DNA of 64,000 bases from Nakamurella flavida (GCF_030811475.1 NZ_JAUSQV010000001.1:496001-560000), one strand, 5' to 3'. Shown: positions 25,463 through 40,951, counted from the stretch's first letter. Translations and numbers: made by a program. Notes: generated by a model from the letters alone, not told the origin.

Positions 25463-25494
25463 CCGGATCGGGCCTGGTGGCGGGCCCGATCCGG
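25463..25494 (-). terminator. Hairpin terminator after treZ
   Basis: CCGGATCGGGCC and GGCCCGATCCGG form a perfect 12-bp stem with an 8-base loop, 20 bases past the treZ stop. Confidence 0.65.
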
Positions 25495-25514
25495 AGGCGG
25501 GTCGGCGGGCGGGG

Positions 25515-27299
25515 TCAGCCGACCGGGGCGATCACCGCGGCGGTGTTGGCGGGCAGGGTGACCGACGAGCCCTGCACGCTGATGGCGTCGTCGGTGGCCA
25601 GCAGGAGGTCGCCCGCCGGTGCCCGCAGCGGCACGGTCCGGGTCGAGGTGCTCAGGTTGACCGCGATCCGCACCCCGGACCGGTCGATGACCAGCCAGCG
25701 TTGGTCGTCGTCCCACTGCGCGCTGACCTCGGTGAACCGCGGATCGGTGAGCTCCGGGCGGGCCCGGCGGAGGGCGGCCAGCCGGCGGTAGAGGTCGAGC
25801 AGGTCGGCATGGCCGGGCTCGGTGGTCTCCGACCAGTTCAGCTTCGAGCGGGTGAAGGTCTCCGGGTCCTGGGGGTTGGGCACCGTGTCCGGGTCCCAGC
25901 CCATCTCGGCGAACTCGGCGAGTCGGCCCTTGGCGGTGGCCTCGCCCAGTTCGGGCTCGGGGTGGGAGGTGAAGAACTGCCACGGGGTGGACGCCGCCCA
26001 CTCCTCGCCCATGAAGAGCATCGGGGTGAACGGGCCGGTGAGGACGAGCACGGCACCGACGAAGAGGTCGGAGGAGGTCAGCTTGTCGCTGATCCGGTCA
26101 CCCGCCGCGCGGTTGCCGATCTGGTCGTGGTCCTGCAGGTAGCCGACGAACCGCCAGGCCTGCAGGGTGGACGGGTCGATCCGGCGGCCGTGCTTGCGCC
26201 CCCGGAAGCTGGACCAGGTCCCGTTGTGGAAGAAGCCCTCGGTCACCACCTTGGCGATGGCCTCCATGGACCCGAAATCGCTGTAGTAGCCGACCGTCTC
26301 ACCGGTGAGGGCGACGTGCAGGACGTGGTGGAAGTCGTCGTTCCACTGCGCGGTGAGCCCGTAGCCGCCGGCCTCGCGGGGGGTGATGAGCTTGGGGTCG
26401 TTCAGGTCCGACTCGGCGATCAGCGTGAGCGGGCGGCCGAGGTGGGCGGACAGCGCAGCCACCTCCTGCGCCATCTCCTCGAGCAGGTGGACCGCCGAGT
26501 GGTCCTGCAGCGCGTGCACGGCGTCCAGTCGGAGGCCGTCGACGTGGTGGTCGCGCAGCCACATCGTGACGTTGTCCAGGATGAATCGGCGCACCTCGCC
26601 GGAGTCGGGACCGTCCAGGTTCACCGAGTCGCCCCAGGTGTTCCCGCGGCCGTCGTCGTGCAGGTAGGGGCCGTAGGACGGGAGGTAGTTCCCGCTCGCG
26701 CCCAGGTGGTTGTAGACCACGTCCTGGATGACGCCGAGACCGGCGGCGTGGCAGGCGTCGACGAACCGCTGGTAGCCGGCCGGGCCGCCGTACTGCTCCT
26801 GCACGGCGAACCAGAGAACCCCGTCGTAGCCCCAGTTGTGCTCGCCGTTGAATGCGTTGACGGGCAGGATCTCCACCAGGGTCACCCCGAGCCCGACGAG
26901 GTGGTCGAGCTTGTCGATGGCCGCGTCGAAGGTGCCCTGCGGGGTGAAGGTGCCGATGTGCATCTCGTAGATCAGCCCGCCGGCCAGCTGCCGCCCGGTC
27001 CAGGCGGTGTCCTGCCACGCATGCGCGGCCGGGTCGTAGGTGCGGGACAGCTGGTGCACGCCCGCCGGTTGCCGCCGCGAGCGCGGATCCGGCAGGACGG
27101 TGTCGGCGTCGTCGAGCCGGAACCCGTAGTCGACCTCAGCCCCGTCGGCGACCACGTCGGCACCCACCTGCGCCGCCCACCACCCGTCGGCCGAACCGGT
27201 CATGGGGACCTCGTGGCGGGCGCCGTCCACGGTCGCCCCGTCCAGGACGAGGGTGACGGTGTCGGCCCGGGGGGCCCACACGCGGAACGGTCGGGACAT
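25515..27299 (-). CDS. treZ: Malto-oligosyltrehalose trehalohydrolase
   Basis: A 594-aa GH13 enzyme that releases trehalose from malto-oligosyltrehalose made by TreY. The N-terminal CBM48-like domain starts [20 protein letters not shown]. In the barrel, [11 protein letters not shown] has the nucleophile Asp, IAESDLNDP the acid/base Glu and QDHDQIGN the stabilising Asp. The start is ATG 27299 with AAGGAG seven bases upstream; the open frame beyond it is a shadow. Last gene of the glgX-treY-treZ unit. Confidence 0.94.
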   Translation of the reverse strand: MSRPFRVWAPRADTVTLVLDGATVDGARHEVPMTGSADGWWAAQVGADVVADGAEVDYGFRLDDADTVLPDPRSRRQPAGVHQLSRTYDPAAHAWQDTAWTGRQLAGGLIYEMHIGTFTPQGTFDAAIDKLDHLVGLGVTLVEILPVNAFNGEHNWGYDGVLWFAVQEQYGGPAGYQRFVDACHAAGLGVIQDVVYNHLGASGNYLPSYGPYLHDDGRGNTWGDSVNLDGPDSGEVRRFILDNVTMWLRDHHVDGLRLDAVHALQDHSAVHLLEEMAQEVAALSAHLGRPLTLIAESDLNDPKLITPREAGGYGLTAQWNDDFHHVLHVALTGETVGYYSDFGSMEAIAKVVTEGFFHNGTWSSFRGRKHGRRIDPSTLQAWRFVGYLQDHDQIGNRAAGDRISDKLTSSDLFVGAVLVLTGPFTPMLFMGEEWAASTPWQFFTSHPEPELGEATAKGRLAEFAEMGWDPDTVPNPQDPETFTRSKLNWSETTEPGHADLLDLYRRLAALRRARPELTDPRFTEVSAQWDDDQRWLVIDRSGVRIAVNLSTSTRTVPLRAPAGDLLLATDDAISVQGSSVTLPANTAAVIAPVG

Positions 27300-27379
27300 G
27301 GTGCTCCTTCGGAACTGCCGGACCCTTGCAGGCGGCGGGTTGACGGGCGGCGGGATGACGGACGGGTGGCGGGGAGGGG

Positions 27380-29665
27380 TCAGCGCTCGGTGGGGGCGAG
27401 CAGGGCCACCGGGTAGTGCGCGAAGAGCTCGCCCACCTCGGTGGTTCCCCCGGCCAGCTCCCGACCGGTGAGCACGTCGGTCAGGTCCGCCGACAGCTCG
27501 ACGGTGGTGCCGGACCACCCGCCGACCCGCTCCAGTCCGACCGGCAACCGGGTGGCCAGGGTGATCGCGCCACCGCGGTCGAAGCCGAGCAGGTGATCGG
27601 CGGCCGGGCCCGACGCGGTGATCGGGGTGTACCCGGTGAACAGCTCGGGGCGGTCCCGACGCAGGTGCAGGGCCCGGGTGGTGACCAGGAGCTTGGCCGC
27701 GCCCTCCTCGTCGACGGGGGGCACCCAGCCGCCGTCGATCCGGGTGAGCAGCTCGGCGCGCAGTGGGTGGTCCACCGGGCGCCGGTTGTCCGGATCGACC
27801 AGCGACCGCTCCCACAGCTCACTGCCCTGGTAGACGTCCGGCACACCGGTCGAGGTGAGCTGGACGAGTTTGGCGGTCAGCCCGTTGACCCGCCCGGGAC
27901 CGGCGAGCCGGTCGACCGTGCGCAGCACCGCGGCGTGCAGCCGCGGGTGGTCGTAGATCGCGTCGACCAGGGCGTGCATGGTCTTCTCGAAGTCCTCGTC
28001 GCCGTCGATCCACGCGGTGGAGTTGCCGGCCTCGCGGGAGGCCTTCTCCGCGTAGGCGTGCAGGCGCTCGCGCTCGATCGGCCAGGCGCCGACCGCCGCC
28101 TGGAAGAGCAGGTTGGCGAGCGGGCCGTCGGCCAGGGGTGCCCAGGCCAGCCACTGCCGGACGTCGGCGCTCCAGTCGGCGGCGATCTCGGCGACCACAG
28201 AGATCCGTGCCCGGGTGTCCTCACTGCGCTTGGTGTCGTGGGTGGTCATCGTGGTCATCGCGTACGGGCTGCGCCGGCCGCGCTCGATCTGCACCCGGTG
28301 GAACTCCTGCGGGGGCAGGGAGAACTCGGCCGGGTCGGCGCCCACCTCGGTAAGGGAGGTGAGCCGGGTCCACCGGTAGAAGGCGCAGTCCTCCACACCC
28401 TTGGCCATGACCATGCCGGAGGTCTGCTGAAAGCGGGTGCTGAACTCGGTGCCGATCTCCCGGAGCCGCTCGGACACCTGTCGCAGCGTGTCGGCCAGAT
28501 CTGGGCGAGTGGCGGTGGCGAAGGCCAGCGCCTCGTCCAGGTACTGCTCGCCCAGCGGCAGGTAGGTGCGGTAGACGCTGAACGAGGACAACAGCTCGGC
28601 GATCGCGTCGTCGGCCCCCTCGATGTCCGGCACCAGGCGCGCGAGGCGCAGGACCTCCGAGCGCAGGATGCCGTCGGCGACCGCACGCTTGGTGCTGCGG
28701 GTCATCCGGCCCCAGTCGACGACCAGGCCGCCGCGCAGATCGGTGTCCAGCAGGTCCAGCGCCTCCTGACCGGCCGGGTCGACGAGCACCCGGTCCAGCG
28801 CGGCCAGTGCCTCGTAGCCGGTGGTGCCGGCGGTGGCCCAGGAGGCCGGGACGGTCTCGTCGCCCTCGATGATCTTCTCGACCAGCACGTACCGGCCCCC
28901 GGTCAGCTGGGCCAGACGGTCCAGGTAGGCACCCGGGTCGTACAGGCCGTCCGGGTGGTCGATGCGCAGCCCGTCGATAAGGCCCTCGTCGATCCACCGC
29001 TTGATCTCGGCGTGCGACTCGTCGAACACGGCGGGCAGTTCGACCCGGATCCCGGCGAGGGTGGTCACCGCGAAGAACCGACGGTAGTTCAGCTCGGCGT
29101 CGGCCCGGCGCCAGCTGACCAGCTCGTAGGCCTGCCGGTCGTGCACCTGCTTCGCCGTCCCGCCGCCGGTCCCGGCCGCGATGGGGTAGCGGTTGTCGTA
29201 GTAGTGCAGCTCCCCGTCCTTGACCACGAGCTCGTCCAGCTCGTCCGGGCCGTCGCCGAGGACGGGCAGCCGGAGCCGCCCGTCGCCGGCAGCCCAGTCG
29301 ATGTCGAACGCTTCGGCGTACCGGGACCCCCGACCGTGGGTCAGCACGTCCCACCACCACACCGACTGCGCGGCGGTGGCCACGCCGACGTGGTTGGGGA
29401 CGATGTCCGCGAGCACGCCGAGACCGGCCGCGTGCGCCGCCTGCGCCACGGCCGCCAACCCGGCCGACCCGCCCCGGGACACGTCGACCCGGGAGTGGTC
29501 GGTGACGTCGTAGCCGTGCTCCGAGCCCTCCTCCGCCTGCAGGATCGGCGACAGGTAGACCCAGTCGGCACCGAGGCGGGCGATCTGCGGCACCAGGGCG
29601 GCCGCGGCGTGCAGATCGAACGACTCGGTGATCTGCAACCGGTAGGTGGACACAGGGATCTTCAT
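27380..29665 (-). CDS. treY: Malto-oligosyltrehalose synthase
   Basis: A 761-aa GH13 enzyme that turns the reducing-end alpha-1,4 bond of a maltodextrin into alpha,alpha-1,1. It begins [20 protein letters not shown], with [20 protein letters not shown] near 35. [14 protein letters not shown] carries the nucleophile and [11 protein letters not shown] the general acid. The length fits the family. ATG 29665 has GGGAGAGG upstream, and a strong hairpin lies just before it. It works between GlgX and TreZ in making trehalose from glycogen. Confidence 0.95.
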   Translation of the reverse strand: MKIPVSTYRLQITESFDLHAAAALVPQIARLGADWVYLSPILQAEEGSEHGYDVTDHSRVDVSRGGSAGLAAVAQAAHAAGLGVLADIVPNHVGVATAAQSVWWWDVLTHGRGSRYAEAFDIDWAAGDGRLRLPVLGDGPDELDELVVKDGELHYYDNRYPIAAGTGGGTAKQVHDRQAYELVSWRRADAELNYRRFFAVTTLAGIRVELPAVFDESHAEIKRWIDEGLIDGLRIDHPDGLYDPGAYLDRLAQLTGGRYVLVEKIIEGDETVPASWATAGTTGYEALAALDRVLVDPAGQEALDLLDTDLRGGLVVDWGRMTRSTKRAVADGILRSEVLRLARLVPDIEGADDAIAELLSSFSVYRTYLPLGEQYLDEALAFATATRPDLADTLRQVSERLREIGTEFSTRFQQTSGMVMAKGVEDCAFYRWTRLTSLTEVGADPAEFSLPPQEFHRVQIERGRRSPYAMTTMTTHDTKRSEDTRARISVVAEIAADWSADVRQWLAWAPLADGPLANLLFQAAVGAWPIERERLHAYAEKASREAGNSTAWIDGDEDFEKTMHALVDAIYDHPRLHAAVLRTVDRLAGPGRVNGLTAKLVQLTSTGVPDVYQGSELWERSLVDPDNRRPVDHPLRAELLTRIDGGWVPPVDEEGAAKLLVTTRALHLRRDRPELFTGYTPITASGPAADHLLGFDRGGAITLATRLPVGLERVGGWSGTTVELSADLTDVLTGRELAGGTTEVGELFAHYPVALLAPTER

Positions 29666-29680
29666 GGCGGGACCACCTCT

Positions 29681-29708
29681 CCCGCCGGCGCGCTGCAGCG
29701 CCGGCGGG
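29681..29708 (-). repeat. Perfect 11-bp hairpin in the treY leader
   Basis: CCCGCCGGCGC and GCGCCGGCGGG pair around a 6-base loop between glgX and treY. The foot touches the treY ribosome site, so it may slow read-through or limit treY translation relative to glgX. Confidence 0.5.
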
Positions 29709-29754
29709 TCGGACTGAACGGAGCGGATCGGCAGGGAGTGGCGGGTCACGACGG

Positions 29755-32070
<2,316 letters not shown>

Positions 32071-32287
32071 GAAGATGCTCCTTGGTTTCTCAGCGTGCAG
32101 GGGCGGCACGCCACCTGCTGGGCGCGCCATCACATCTGCGTGTCGGGGGCCGGCGCGATGCGCCTCCCCGGGTCGGAGGTACCCCGACCGGACGGGTTCT
32201 ATCTAACCGCAGGCCACCGACACCGGGTCCCGCGGCCCACGACTGCGGCCCGGCCCGCGGTCGGGCCGACTGTCGGTGGGTGCGCAT

Positions 32288-32293
32288 TACCCT
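32288..32293 (+). promoter_or_regulatory. Leaderless -10 box TACCCT of uvrC
   Basis: TACCCT is followed by CGCTGT and GTG 32300 with no ribosome site. Confidence 0.5.
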
Positions 32294-32299
32294 CGCTGT

Positions 32300-34405
32300 G
32301 TGGCCGACCCCTCGACGTACCGACCGGCGCCGGGTTCGATCCCGGAATCCCCTGGTGTGTACCGATTCAGCGATGCGCAGAGCCGTGTCATCTACGTCGG
32401 CAAGGCCAAGAGCCTGCGTTCCCGGCTGAACTCCTACTTCGCCGATCTGTCCGGCCTGCACCCGCGCACGGCCCAGATGGTGACGACCGCCACCTCCGTG
32501 CAGTGGACCGTCGTCTCCACCGAGGTCGAGGCGCTGCAGCTGGAATACAACTGGATCAAGGAGTTCGACCCGCGCTTCAACGTCCGGTACCGCGACGACA
32601 AGTCCTACCCCGAGCTCGCGGTGACCGTGGGGGAGGAGTTCCCGCGGCTGCAGGTGATGCGTGGCCCGCACCGCAAGGGGGTTCGCTACTTCGGCCCCTA
32701 CGCCCACGCCTGGGCGATCCGGGAGACCCTCGACCTGCTGCTGCGGGTGTTCCCCGCGCGGACGTGCTCGGCCGGGGTGTTCCGCCGCTCGCAGCAGATC
32801 GGCCGGCCGTGCCTGCTGGGGTACATCGGGAAGTGCTCCGCCCCGTGCACCGGGCAGGTCAGCCCCGAGGAGCACCGGGACATCGTCGAGCAGTTCTGCG
32901 ACTTCATGGCGGGCAAGGCCGACGGCCTGATGCGCCGGCTGGACCGGGAGATGGCGGCCGCCTCGGCCGACCTGGACTTCGAACGGGCCGCGCGCCTCCG
33001 GGACGACCTGGGTGCGCTGCGCCGTGCCGTGGAGAAGCAGGCGGTGGTGCTGGGTGACGGCACCGACGCGGACGTGGTGGGCATCGCCTCGGACGACCTG
33101 CTGGCCTCGGTGCAGGTCTTCCACGTGCGCGGCGGCCGGGTGCGCGGGCAGCGCGGCTGGATCGTCGACGTGGCGGAGCCGGCCGACGACCACGAGTCCC
33201 GGCTCGGCGACCTGGTGGAGAACTTCCTGCTGCAGTTCTACGGCTCACGGGCCGACGACGAGGGAGCCGCCGCGGTCCCCCGGGAGATCCTGGTCCCGGC
33301 CCTGCCCGGAAGCCTGACCCGCGAACGCGCCGGCACGGAGCCGGCCGACCCGGAGGCCGACGCCGGTGGCGCGGAGGATCTGGATGCCTGGCTGTCGGGC
33401 CTGCACGGATCCCGGGTGTCGCTGCGGGTGCCCCGGCGCGGGGACAAGCGCGCCCTGGCCGAGACGGTGACCCGCAACGCCGCCGAGGCGCTGGCCCAGC
33501 ACCGGCTCAAGCGGGCCAGCGACCTGACCGCCCGGTCCGCGGCGTTGGCCGAGCTGGGCGAGATGCTGGAGATGGAGAGCGCCCCGCTGCGCATCGAGTG
33601 CATCGACATCTCGCACGTGCAGGGCACCAACGTGGTCGCTTCGCTGGTCGTCTTCGAGGACGGGCTGGCCAAGCGCAGCGACTACCGACGGTTCGCCATC
33701 CGTGACCGCCCCGGCGACGACGTCGCGTCCATCGCCGAGGTCGTCCGGCGCCGCTTCACCCACGGGGCCGCGGGCAAGGGCGCGCTGGAGGAGGCCCCCG
33801 AGGAGACCGCAGGTCCGTCCGCCCCGCTCACCTCCGGGCCGGTCCCCGAGGCGCCGACCTCGAACGTGCCGCCCGCCATCGATCCGAACACCGGGCGGAT
33901 CCGCCGTTTCGCCTACCCGCCCCAGTTGCTGGTGGTCGACGGCGGCGCGCCCCAGGTCAACGCGGCCGCGGCGCAGCTCGCGGAGCTGGGCATCGTCGAC
34001 GTCACCGTGTGCGGCCTGGCCAAGCGGCTCGAGGAGGTCTGGGTCCCCGAACAGGAATTCCCGGTGATCTTCCCGCGGACCAGCGAGGCGCTCTACCTGC
34101 TGCAACGCCTGCGGGACGAGGCCCACCGCTTCGCCATCACCTACCACCGGGCCAAGCGGTCGTCGTCCATGACGGTGTCCGCGCTGGACTCGGTGCCCGG
34201 GCTCGGGGAGACCCGCCGCACCGCCCTGATCAAGCACTTCGGCTCCGTCGCCGCCATCCGCCGGGCCACCGTCGAGGACGTGATGGCCGTCCCGGGCTTC
34301 GGTCGCCGCACCGCGGAGGGCGTGGTGAAGGCGCTCGGTCCCGGGGCCACGCCGCCCTCGGCCGACCCCGATGCCGCGGCTCCGCCGATCGCGGCAAAAG
34401 CGTGA
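32300..34405 (+). CDS. uvrC: UvrABC excinuclease subunit C
   Basis: A 701-aa nucleotide-excision-repair nuclease that makes both incisions around a lesion. The GIY-YIG domain is at about 15-95 ([20 protein letters not shown]), the UVR motif at about 200-235, the RNase H-like 3' nuclease follows ([18 protein letters not shown]), and a helix-hairpin-helix pair is near the end ([20 protein letters not shown]). A Pro/Ala-rich insertion (about 500-535) interrupts the nuclease domain. GTG 32300 fits a leaderless transcript; the 24 bases of open frame before it are ignored. Confidence 0.95.
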   Translation: MADPSTYRPAPGSIPESPGVYRFSDAQSRVIYVGKAKSLRSRLNSYFADLSGLHPRTAQMVTTATSVQWTVVSTEVEALQLEYNWIKEFDPRFNVRYRDDKSYPELAVTVGEEFPRLQVMRGPHRKGVRYFGPYAHAWAIRETLDLLLRVFPARTCSAGVFRRSQQIGRPCLLGYIGKCSAPCTGQVSPEEHRDIVEQFCDFMAGKADGLMRRLDREMAAASADLDFERAARLRDDLGALRRAVEKQAVVLGDGTDADVVGIASDDLLASVQVFHVRGGRVRGQRGWIVDVAEPADDHESRLGDLVENFLLQFYGSRADDEGAAAVPREILVPALPGSLTRERAGTEPADPEADAGGAEDLDAWLSGLHGSRVSLRVPRRGDKRALAETVTRNAAEALAQHRLKRASDLTARSAALAELGEMLEMESAPLRIECIDISHVQGTNVVASLVVFEDGLAKRSDYRRFAIRDRPGDDVASIAEVVRRRFTHGAAGKGALEEAPEETAGPSAPLTSGPVPEAPTSNVPPAIDPNTGRIRRFAYPPQLLVVDGGAPQVNAAAAQLAELGIVDVTVCGLAKRLEEVWVPEQEFPVIFPRTSEALYLLQRLRDEAHRFAITYHRAKRSSSMTVSALDSVPGLGETRRTALIKHFGSVAAIRRATVEDVMAVPGFGRRTAEGVVKALGPGATPPSADPDAAAPPIAAKA

Positions 34406-34424
34406 CCGCGACGCCACCGCGGGT

Positions 34425-34430
34425 TAGCGT
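34425..34430 (+). promoter_or_regulatory. -10 box TAGCGT of rapZ
   Basis: TAGCGT lies eight bases before ATG 34439, in the 33-base gap after uvrC. Confidence 0.4.
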
Positions 34431-34438
34431 CTCGACCC

Positions 34439-35515
34439 ATGACGCGGCCGGTGCGGCCCCGTCCCGACCCGCGGCGGCCCCGGCCCCGGCGACCCCGGAA
34501 GGGTGACGCGTCCATGACCCAGCCACCCGATCGACCGCGGGAGCGTCCTGCTCCGCTGTCGCTCGTCCCCGATCTGCCCGCCCCGGCCGCGGACCCGCCC
34601 GAGCCCCTGGGGCCGCGGCGCGCACCGCTCGAGGTGGCCGAGCCCCAGGACCCGGACTCGGGCATCCAGGTCGCCATCGTCTCCGGCCTGTCCGGGGCGG
34701 GTCGGTCGACGGCGGCCAAGTGCCTGGAGGATCTCGGCTGGTTCGTCGTGGACAACCTGCCGCCGGAGCTGATCGCGACGATGGTCGAACTGGGCTCGCG
34801 GGCCCAGGGGGAGGTCACCCGGATCGCGGTGGTGCTGGACGTGCGCTCCCGGGCATTCACCCACGACCTGGCCGAGGTGATCCGGGATCTGGACAACCGG
34901 GGCTACCGGCCCCGGGTGCTCTTCCTGGAGGCCGGGGACGCGGCCCTGATCCGACGGTACGAGGCCAACCGGAGGGCCCACCCGCTGCAGGGTGACGGGC
35001 GCCTGGTGGACGGGCTGGCCGCCGAGCGCGCTCTGCTCGGGCCGCTGCGCGACGAGGCCGATCTGGTCATCGACACCTCGGACCTCTCCGTCCACCAGTT
35101 GCGGGCCGAGGTCGAGCGTGGTTTCACCGGCACCGGGCGCCGCCCGACGATGACGATCGTGTCGTTCGGCTACAAGTACGGTCTGCCGCTGGACTCCGAC
35201 CTGGTCATCGACATGCGCTTCCTGCCCAACCCGCACTGGATCCCGGAGCTGCGCGACCACACCGGGCAGGAGCGGGCGGTGTCGGACTACGTGCTGTCGC
35301 AGGAGGGCGCCGCGGAGTTCCTCGATCGGTACGTCCAGCTCGTCGACCTGGTCAGTGCGGGCTACCGCCGCGAGGGGAAGCGGTACCTGACCCTGGCGGT
35401 CGGCTGCACCGGCGGCAAGCACCGCAGCGTGGCCGTCGCCGAGGAGATGGCCCGGCGGCTGTCCAGCGACGCCCTCACCGTCTCCGTGGTCCACCGCGAC
35501 CTGGGTAGGGAGTGA
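34439..35515 (+). CDS. rapZ: RNase adapter protein RapZ (YvcJ family)
   Basis: A P-loop nucleotide-binding protein of 358 aa if started at ATG 34439. Walker A is GLSGAGRST, the Walker B-like region FVVDNLPPEL, and the C-terminal RNA/metabolite-binding part ends with GCTGGKHRSVAVAEEMA. The first about 75 residues are Pro/Arg-rich and not conserved, so ATG 34514 is a possible start; a -10 box before 34439 favours the longer form. In E. coli it controls glmS small RNAs; the actinobacterial role is unclear. It is coupled to yvcK by GTGA. Confidence 0.9.
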   Translation: MTRPVRPRPDPRRPRPRRPRKGDASMTQPPDRPRERPAPLSLVPDLPAPAADPPEPLGPRRAPLEVAEPQDPDSGIQVAIVSGLSGAGRSTAAKCLEDLGWFVVDNLPPELIATMVELGSRAQGEVTRIAVVLDVRSRAFTHDLAEVIRDLDNRGYRPRVLFLEAGDAALIRRYEANRRAHPLQGDGRLVDGLAAERALLGPLRDEADLVIDTSDLSVHQLRAEVERGFTGTGRRPTMTIVSFGYKYGLPLDSDLVIDMRFLPNPHWIPELRDHTGQERAVSDYVLSQEGAAEFLDRYVQLVDLVSAGYRREGKRYLTLAVGCTGGKHRSVAVAEEMARRLSSDALTVSVVHRDLGRE

Positions 35516-36630
35516 GTTCCCCGCGCCGCCCCCGGGTCGTCGCGTTGGGCGGCGGGCACGGCCTGTACGCGATGCTGCAGGCCCTCGTCGGCCTGGACGT
35601 CGACATCACCGCCGTGGTGACGGTGGCCGACGACGGCGGGTCCTCCGGTCGGTTGCGCCGTGAGGTGCCGGGCATCCTGCCGCCCGGTGACCTGCGGATG
35701 GCGCTCAGCGCGCTGAGCAGGGACGACGGAGCCGGACCGTTGTGGTCCAGTACCTTCCAGCACCGGTTCGGCGGCCAGGGGGCGCTGGCCGGGCATCCGG
35801 TCGGCAACCTGCTGCTGGTCGGGCTCACCCAGGTGACCGGCGATCCGGTCGCCGCCCTGGATGCGGCCGGGGACATGCTCGGCGCCCGCGGGCGGGTCCT
35901 GCCGATGTCGACGATCCCCCTGGACATCGCCGCCGAGGTCGAGGGACTCGACGAGGACCCGACCGCGCTGCGCCGCATCCGCGGCCAGGTCGCCGTGGCC
36001 AGCACCCCCGGCCGGGTGCGGTCGGTCTCCCTGGAACCGGCCGACGCCCCGGCCTGCCCGCAGGCCCTGGCCGCCATCGCGGGGGCGGACCTGGTGACCC
36101 TGGGGCCCGGGTCGTGGTTCACCAGCGTGCTCGTCCACCTGTTGCTGCCCGAGCTGGCCGCCGCGCTGCAGTCGACCACCGCGCACCGGTTGCTGGCCCT
36201 CAACCTCGTCGCGCAACCCGGCGAGACGGACGGCTTCTCGCCCGAACAGCACCTGGACGTGCTCGCGGCGCACGCGCCGGGTCTGCGACTGGACACCGTG
36301 CTGGCCGACCGGGGTGCGGTGAGCCTGCCCGGGCGGCTGTCCCGGGCCGCGGAACGCCTCGGTGCCCGGGTGGTCCTGGACGACATCGCGGTGCCCGGCG
36401 AGGACCGGCACGACACCCGCGCGTTGTCCCGCTCGCTGGACCGCATACTGTCCCGCGGTCCGGTCTCCGCGTCCGGCAGTGCACCGCCCGACGCCGGGCC
36501 GTCCCGCCCGGGCACGCCGCCGGGCCGGACACCGGCGGACGCCGGGGATCGGGTGCGCACGGCGGAGACCGACGGACCGACCGGTATCGGCCCAGCAGTG
36601 GGAGTCAGGGAGGGTGCCCGATGGCGATGA
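35512..36630 (+). CDS. yvcK: UDP-sugar-binding protein YvcK (CofD-like)
   Basis: A 372-aa Rossmann-like protein ([17 protein letters not shown] at the start, [17 protein letters not shown] near 40) that binds UDP-GlcNAc and supports cell-wall growth on gluconeogenic carbon. The last about 60 residues are a disordered extension. Its GTG overlaps the rapZ stop and its end overlaps whiA by 10 bases, so rapZ-yvcK-whiA are translated as one coupled unit. Confidence 0.92.
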   Translation: MSSPRRPRVVALGGGHGLYAMLQALVGLDVDITAVVTVADDGGSSGRLRREVPGILPPGDLRMALSALSRDDGAGPLWSSTFQHRFGGQGALAGHPVGNLLLVGLTQVTGDPVAALDAAGDMLGARGRVLPMSTIPLDIAAEVEGLDEDPTALRRIRGQVAVASTPGRVRSVSLEPADAPACPQALAAIAGADLVTLGPGSWFTSVLVHLLLPELAAALQSTTAHRLLALNLVAQPGETDGFSPEQHLDVLAAHAPGLRLDTVLADRGAVSLPGRLSRAAERLGARVVLDDIAVPGEDRHDTRALSRSLDRILSRGPVSASGSAPPDAGPSRPGTPPGRTPADAGDRVRTAETDGPTGIGPAVGVREGARWR

Positions 36631-37601
36631 CGGCCTCGGTGAAAGACGAATTGAGCCGCGTGGTGGTCAGCAAGGTCGCGGCCCGCAAGTCCGAGGTCTC
36701 GGCCCTGCTGCGCTTCGCCGGCGGGCTGCACATCGTCGCCGGCCGGGTGGTGGTGGAGGCCGAACTGGACACCGGGTCCGTGGCCCGACGGCTGCGCAAG
36801 GAGATCAACGAGCTCTACGGTCATGCGGCCGAGGTGCAGGTGCTCGGCCCGTCCGGTCTGCGCAAGGGCACCCACTACCTGGTCCGCGTGGTGGCCGGCG
36901 GCGACGCCCTGGCCCGGCAGACCGGACTGCTCGACCAGCGGGGCCGGCCCGTCCGCGGCCTGCCCCCGCAGATCGTCTCCGGGTCGGTCGGGGACGCCGA
37001 GGCGGCCTGGCGCGGCGCGTTCCTGGCCCACGGTTCCCTCACCGAACCGGGCCGCAGTGCCTCCCTGGAGGTCACCTGCCCGGGCCCGGAGGCCGCGCTG
37101 GCCCTGGTCGGGGCCGCCCGCCGGATGGGGATCGGGGCCAAGGCCCGCGAGGTGCGCGGCGCCGACCGCGTGCTCGTCCGTGACGGGGATGCCATCGCCG
37201 CCCTGCTCACCCGGCTGGGGGCCCATTCGTGCATGTTGGCGTGGGAGGAACGGCGGATGCGCCGCGAGGTGCGGGCGACGGCCAACCGGCTCGCCAACTT
37301 CGACGACGCGAACCTCCGCCGCTCGGCCCGGGCCGCCGTCGCGGCCGCCGCCCGGGTGGAGCGGGCGCTGGACATCCTGGGTGATCAGGCCCCGGATCAC
37401 CTGACCCAGGCGGGCCGGCTGCGCATCGCGCACGGGCAGGCCTCGCTGGAGGAGCTCGGCCAGCTGGCGGACCCGCCGATGACCAAGGACGCCGTCGCCG
37501 GACGCATCCGCCGGCTGTTGACGATGGCGGACAAGCGGGCCCACGACATGGGCATCCCGGACACCGAATCCGCCGTCACCGCCGACATGCTGGACAGCTG
37601 A
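36621..37601 (+). CDS. whiA: DNA-binding regulator WhiA
   Basis: A 326-aa protein with a LAGLIDADG-like N-terminal part ([12 protein letters not shown]) and a C-terminal helix-turn-helix region ([26 protein letters not shown]). It controls division and sporulation genes in streptomycetes and is kept in non-sporulating actinobacteria. ATG 36621 has AGGGAGGG upstream and lies inside the yvcK frame. Confidence 0.95.
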   Translation: MAMTASVKDELSRVVVSKVAARKSEVSALLRFAGGLHIVAGRVVVEAELDTGSVARRLRKEINELYGHAAEVQVLGPSGLRKGTHYLVRVVAGGDALARQTGLLDQRGRPVRGLPPQIVSGSVGDAEAAWRGAFLAHGSLTEPGRSASLEVTCPGPEAALALVGAARRMGIGAKAREVRGADRVLVRDGDAIAALLTRLGAHSCMLAWEERRMRREVRATANRLANFDDANLRRSARAAVAAAARVERALDILGDQAPDHLTQAGRLRIAHGQASLEELGQLADPPMTKDAVAGRIRRLLTMADKRAHDMGIPDTESAVTADMLDS

Positions 37602-37684
37602 CGCCCGGCACCGGTGATCACGATCGGGTGACAGCGGCCGGGCCCGGCGGGCGGGTCGTCGTCCCGTCGGCGGGGTCGCCCCGG

Positions 37685-38827
<1,143 letters not shown>

Positions 38828-38833
38828 TCCATC

Positions 38834-38875
38834 GACCGCGGCGCATCCCTGAGGTCCCGGGGATGCGCCGCGGTC
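38834..38875 (+). terminator. 16-bp hairpin between gap and pgk
   Basis: Left arm 38834-38849 and right arm 38860-38875 pair perfectly over 16 bp with a 10-base loop, starting seven bases after the gap stop, followed by a weak T-rich stretch. It can end or reduce transcription into pgk. Confidence 0.7.
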
Positions 38876-38944
38876 GTGCTGTTTCCGGCCGGACGCCCCG
38901 GCCCGTGTCGCCCCGCCGCCCCACCCCGCTGGAGGAGAACCGCC

Positions 38945-40147
38945 GTGCTCACCCTGGATGACCTGCTCGCCGACGGTGTGGCCGACCGGACCGTGCTGGT
39001 CCGCGCCGACCTGAACGTGCCGCTCGACGGCTCGACGATCACCGACGACGGCCGCATCCGGGCCTCCCAGCCGACGCTGAACGCGCTGGCCGGCGCGGGC
39101 GCCAAGGTCGTGGTCATGGCGCACCTGGGTCGCCCCAAGGGTGCCCCGGAGGACCGGTACTCCCTGGCCCCGGTGGCCGATCGACTGGGTGAGCTGCTCG
39201 GCCGGCCGGTGGCCTTCGCCACCGATCTGGTGGGGGAGTCGGCCCGCTCCACCGTGGCCGGGCTGTCCGGCGGGTCGGTGGCCCTGCTGGAGAACGTGCG
39301 CTTCGATCCGCGGGAGACCGCGAAGGACGAGGCGGCCCGCGGTGAACTCGCCGCGGAGCTGGTCGACCTGGTCTCCGGTGGCGAGGGTGCGGCCTTCGTC
39401 TCCGACGGCTTCGGCGTCGTGCACCGCAAGCAGGCCTCGGTCTACGAGGTCGCCCGGTTGCTCCCGCACTACGCCGGCTCGCTGGTCTCCGCCGAGACGG
39501 AGGTGCTCCGTCGGCTGACCGGCGAACCCGAGCGGCCGTACGTGGTGATCCTCGGCGGGTCCAAGGTGTCGGACAAGCTCGGCGTCATCACCGCCCTGCT
39601 GCCCCAGGTCGACGCGCTCCTCATCGGCGGCGGCATGGCCTACACGTTCCTGGCCGCCCAGGGGCACGGCGTCGGTGACTCCCTGCTCCAGGCCGACCAG
39701 ATCGACACCACGCGCGGTCTGCTGGAGAAGTACGGCGACAAGATCGTGCTGCCGTCCGACCTGGTCATCGCCGACGACTTCGCCCCGGACGCCGCGACCG
39801 AGATCGTGGACGCCGCCGGCATCCCCGACGGCTGGCAGGGGCTGGACATCGGCCCGAACACCCGCGAGGCGTTCGGTCGGGTCATCGCCCAGGCCCGCAC
39901 CATCTTCTGGAACGGCCCCGTCGGCGTCTTCGAGATGAAGGCGTTCTCGGCGGGCACCCTGGCGGTCGCGCAGGCCATCGCGGCCAGTGACGCCTTCTCG
40001 GTCGTCGGCGGGGGCGACTCCGCCGCTGCCGTCCGCACCCTGGGCGTCGAGGAATCCGGCTTCTCCCACATCTCCACCGGGGGCGGTGCGTCCCTGGAGT
40101 TCCTCGAGGGTGCCGAGCTGCCCGGTATCGCCGTCCTGGAGGACTGA
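38945..40147 (+). CDS. pgk: Phosphoglycerate kinase
   Basis: A 400-aa kinase transferring phosphate from 1,3-bisphosphoglycerate to [16 protein letters not shown] is near the N-terminus, with MAHLGRPKG (substrate), [13 protein letters not shown] and the nucleotide-binding [14 protein letters not shown] 38945 has GGAGGAG about eight bases upstream. tpiA follows after six bases. Confidence 0.96.
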   Translation: MLTLDDLLADGVADRTVLVRADLNVPLDGSTITDDGRIRASQPTLNALAGAGAKVVVMAHLGRPKGAPEDRYSLAPVADRLGELLGRPVAFATDLVGESARSTVAGLSGGSVALLENVRFDPRETAKDEAARGELAAELVDLVSGGEGAAFVSDGFGVVHRKQASVYEVARLLPHYAGSLVSAETEVLRRLTGEPERPYVVILGGSKVSDKLGVITALLPQVDALLIGGGMAYTFLAAQGHGVGDSLLQADQIDTTRGLLEKYGDKIVLPSDLVIADDFAPDAATEIVDAAGIPDGWQGLDIGPNTREAFGRVIAQARTIFWNGPVGVFEMKAFSAGTLAVAQAIAASDAFSVVGGGDSAAAVRTLGVEESGFSHISTGGGASLEFLEGAELPGIAVLED

Positions 40148-40153
40148 ACCGTC

Positions 40154-40951
40154 ATGAGCCCCACCCCCGCCGTCCGCAAGCCGCTGATCGCCGGCAACTG
40201 GAAGATGAACCTGAACCACCTCGAGGGCATCGCCCTGGTCCAGAAGATCGCCTTCACGCTCCCCGAGAAGTACTACGCCCACGTCGAGGTCGCGGTCATC
40301 CCGCCGTTCACCGATCTGCGGTCGGTGCAGACCCTGCTCGACGGGGACAAGCTGTCCCTCGTACTGGGCGCGCAGGATCTGTCCCCGAAGGATTCCGGTG
40401 CGTTCACCGGTGACATCTCCGGCTCCATGCTGGCCAAGCTCGGTGTGCACTACGTGCTGATCGGTCACTCCGAACGCCGGGAGATCCACGGCGAGTCCGA
40501 CGCGCTGCTGGCCCAGAAGGTCGCCGCCGCCTACCGCCACGGGCTCACCCCGCTGCTCTGCGTCGGTGAGGGCCTGGAGGTCCGCGAGGCGGGCAACCAG
40601 GTGCAGCACTCGGTGGATCAGCTGCTGGCCGCGCTCGCCGATGTCACCCCCGAGCAGGCCGCCTCGCTGGTGCTGGCCTACGAGCCCGTCTGGGCCATCG
40701 GCACCGGCCGCGTCGCCACCCCCGCGGATGCCCAGGAGGTGTGCAGCGCCCTGCGCGCCGCGCTCGCCGAGCGCTTCGGATCCGAGATCGCCGGCGCGAC
40801 CCGCATCCTCTACGGCGGTTCGGTGAAGTCCGGCAACGTGTCGGAGATCGTCGACCAGGACGACGTCGACGGTGCGCTGGTGGGCGGAGCGGCGCTGGAC
40901 GCCACCGAGTTCGCCACCCTGGCCGCCAACGCGGTCGGTGTCCTGGCCTGA
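40154..40951 (+). CDS. tpiA: Triosephosphate isomerase
   Basis: A 265-aa TIM barrel enzyme converting DHAP and glyceraldehyde-3-phosphate. AGNWKMNLN has the catalytic Lys, GHSERR the catalytic His, [11 protein letters not shown] the catalytic Glu, and YGGSVKSGN the phosphate loop. It lies six bases after pgk. Confidence 0.96.
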   Translation: MSPTPAVRKPLIAGNWKMNLNHLEGIALVQKIAFTLPEKYYAHVEVAVIPPFTDLRSVQTLLDGDKLSLVLGAQDLSPKDSGAFTGDISGSMLAKLGVHYVLIGHSERREIHGESDALLAQKVAAAYRHGLTPLLCVGEGLEVREAGNQVQHSVDQLLAALADVTPEQAASLVLAYEPVWAIGTGRVATPADAQEVCSALRAALAERFGSEIAGATRILYGGSVKSGNVSEIVDQDDVDGALVGGAALDATEFATLAANAVGVLA

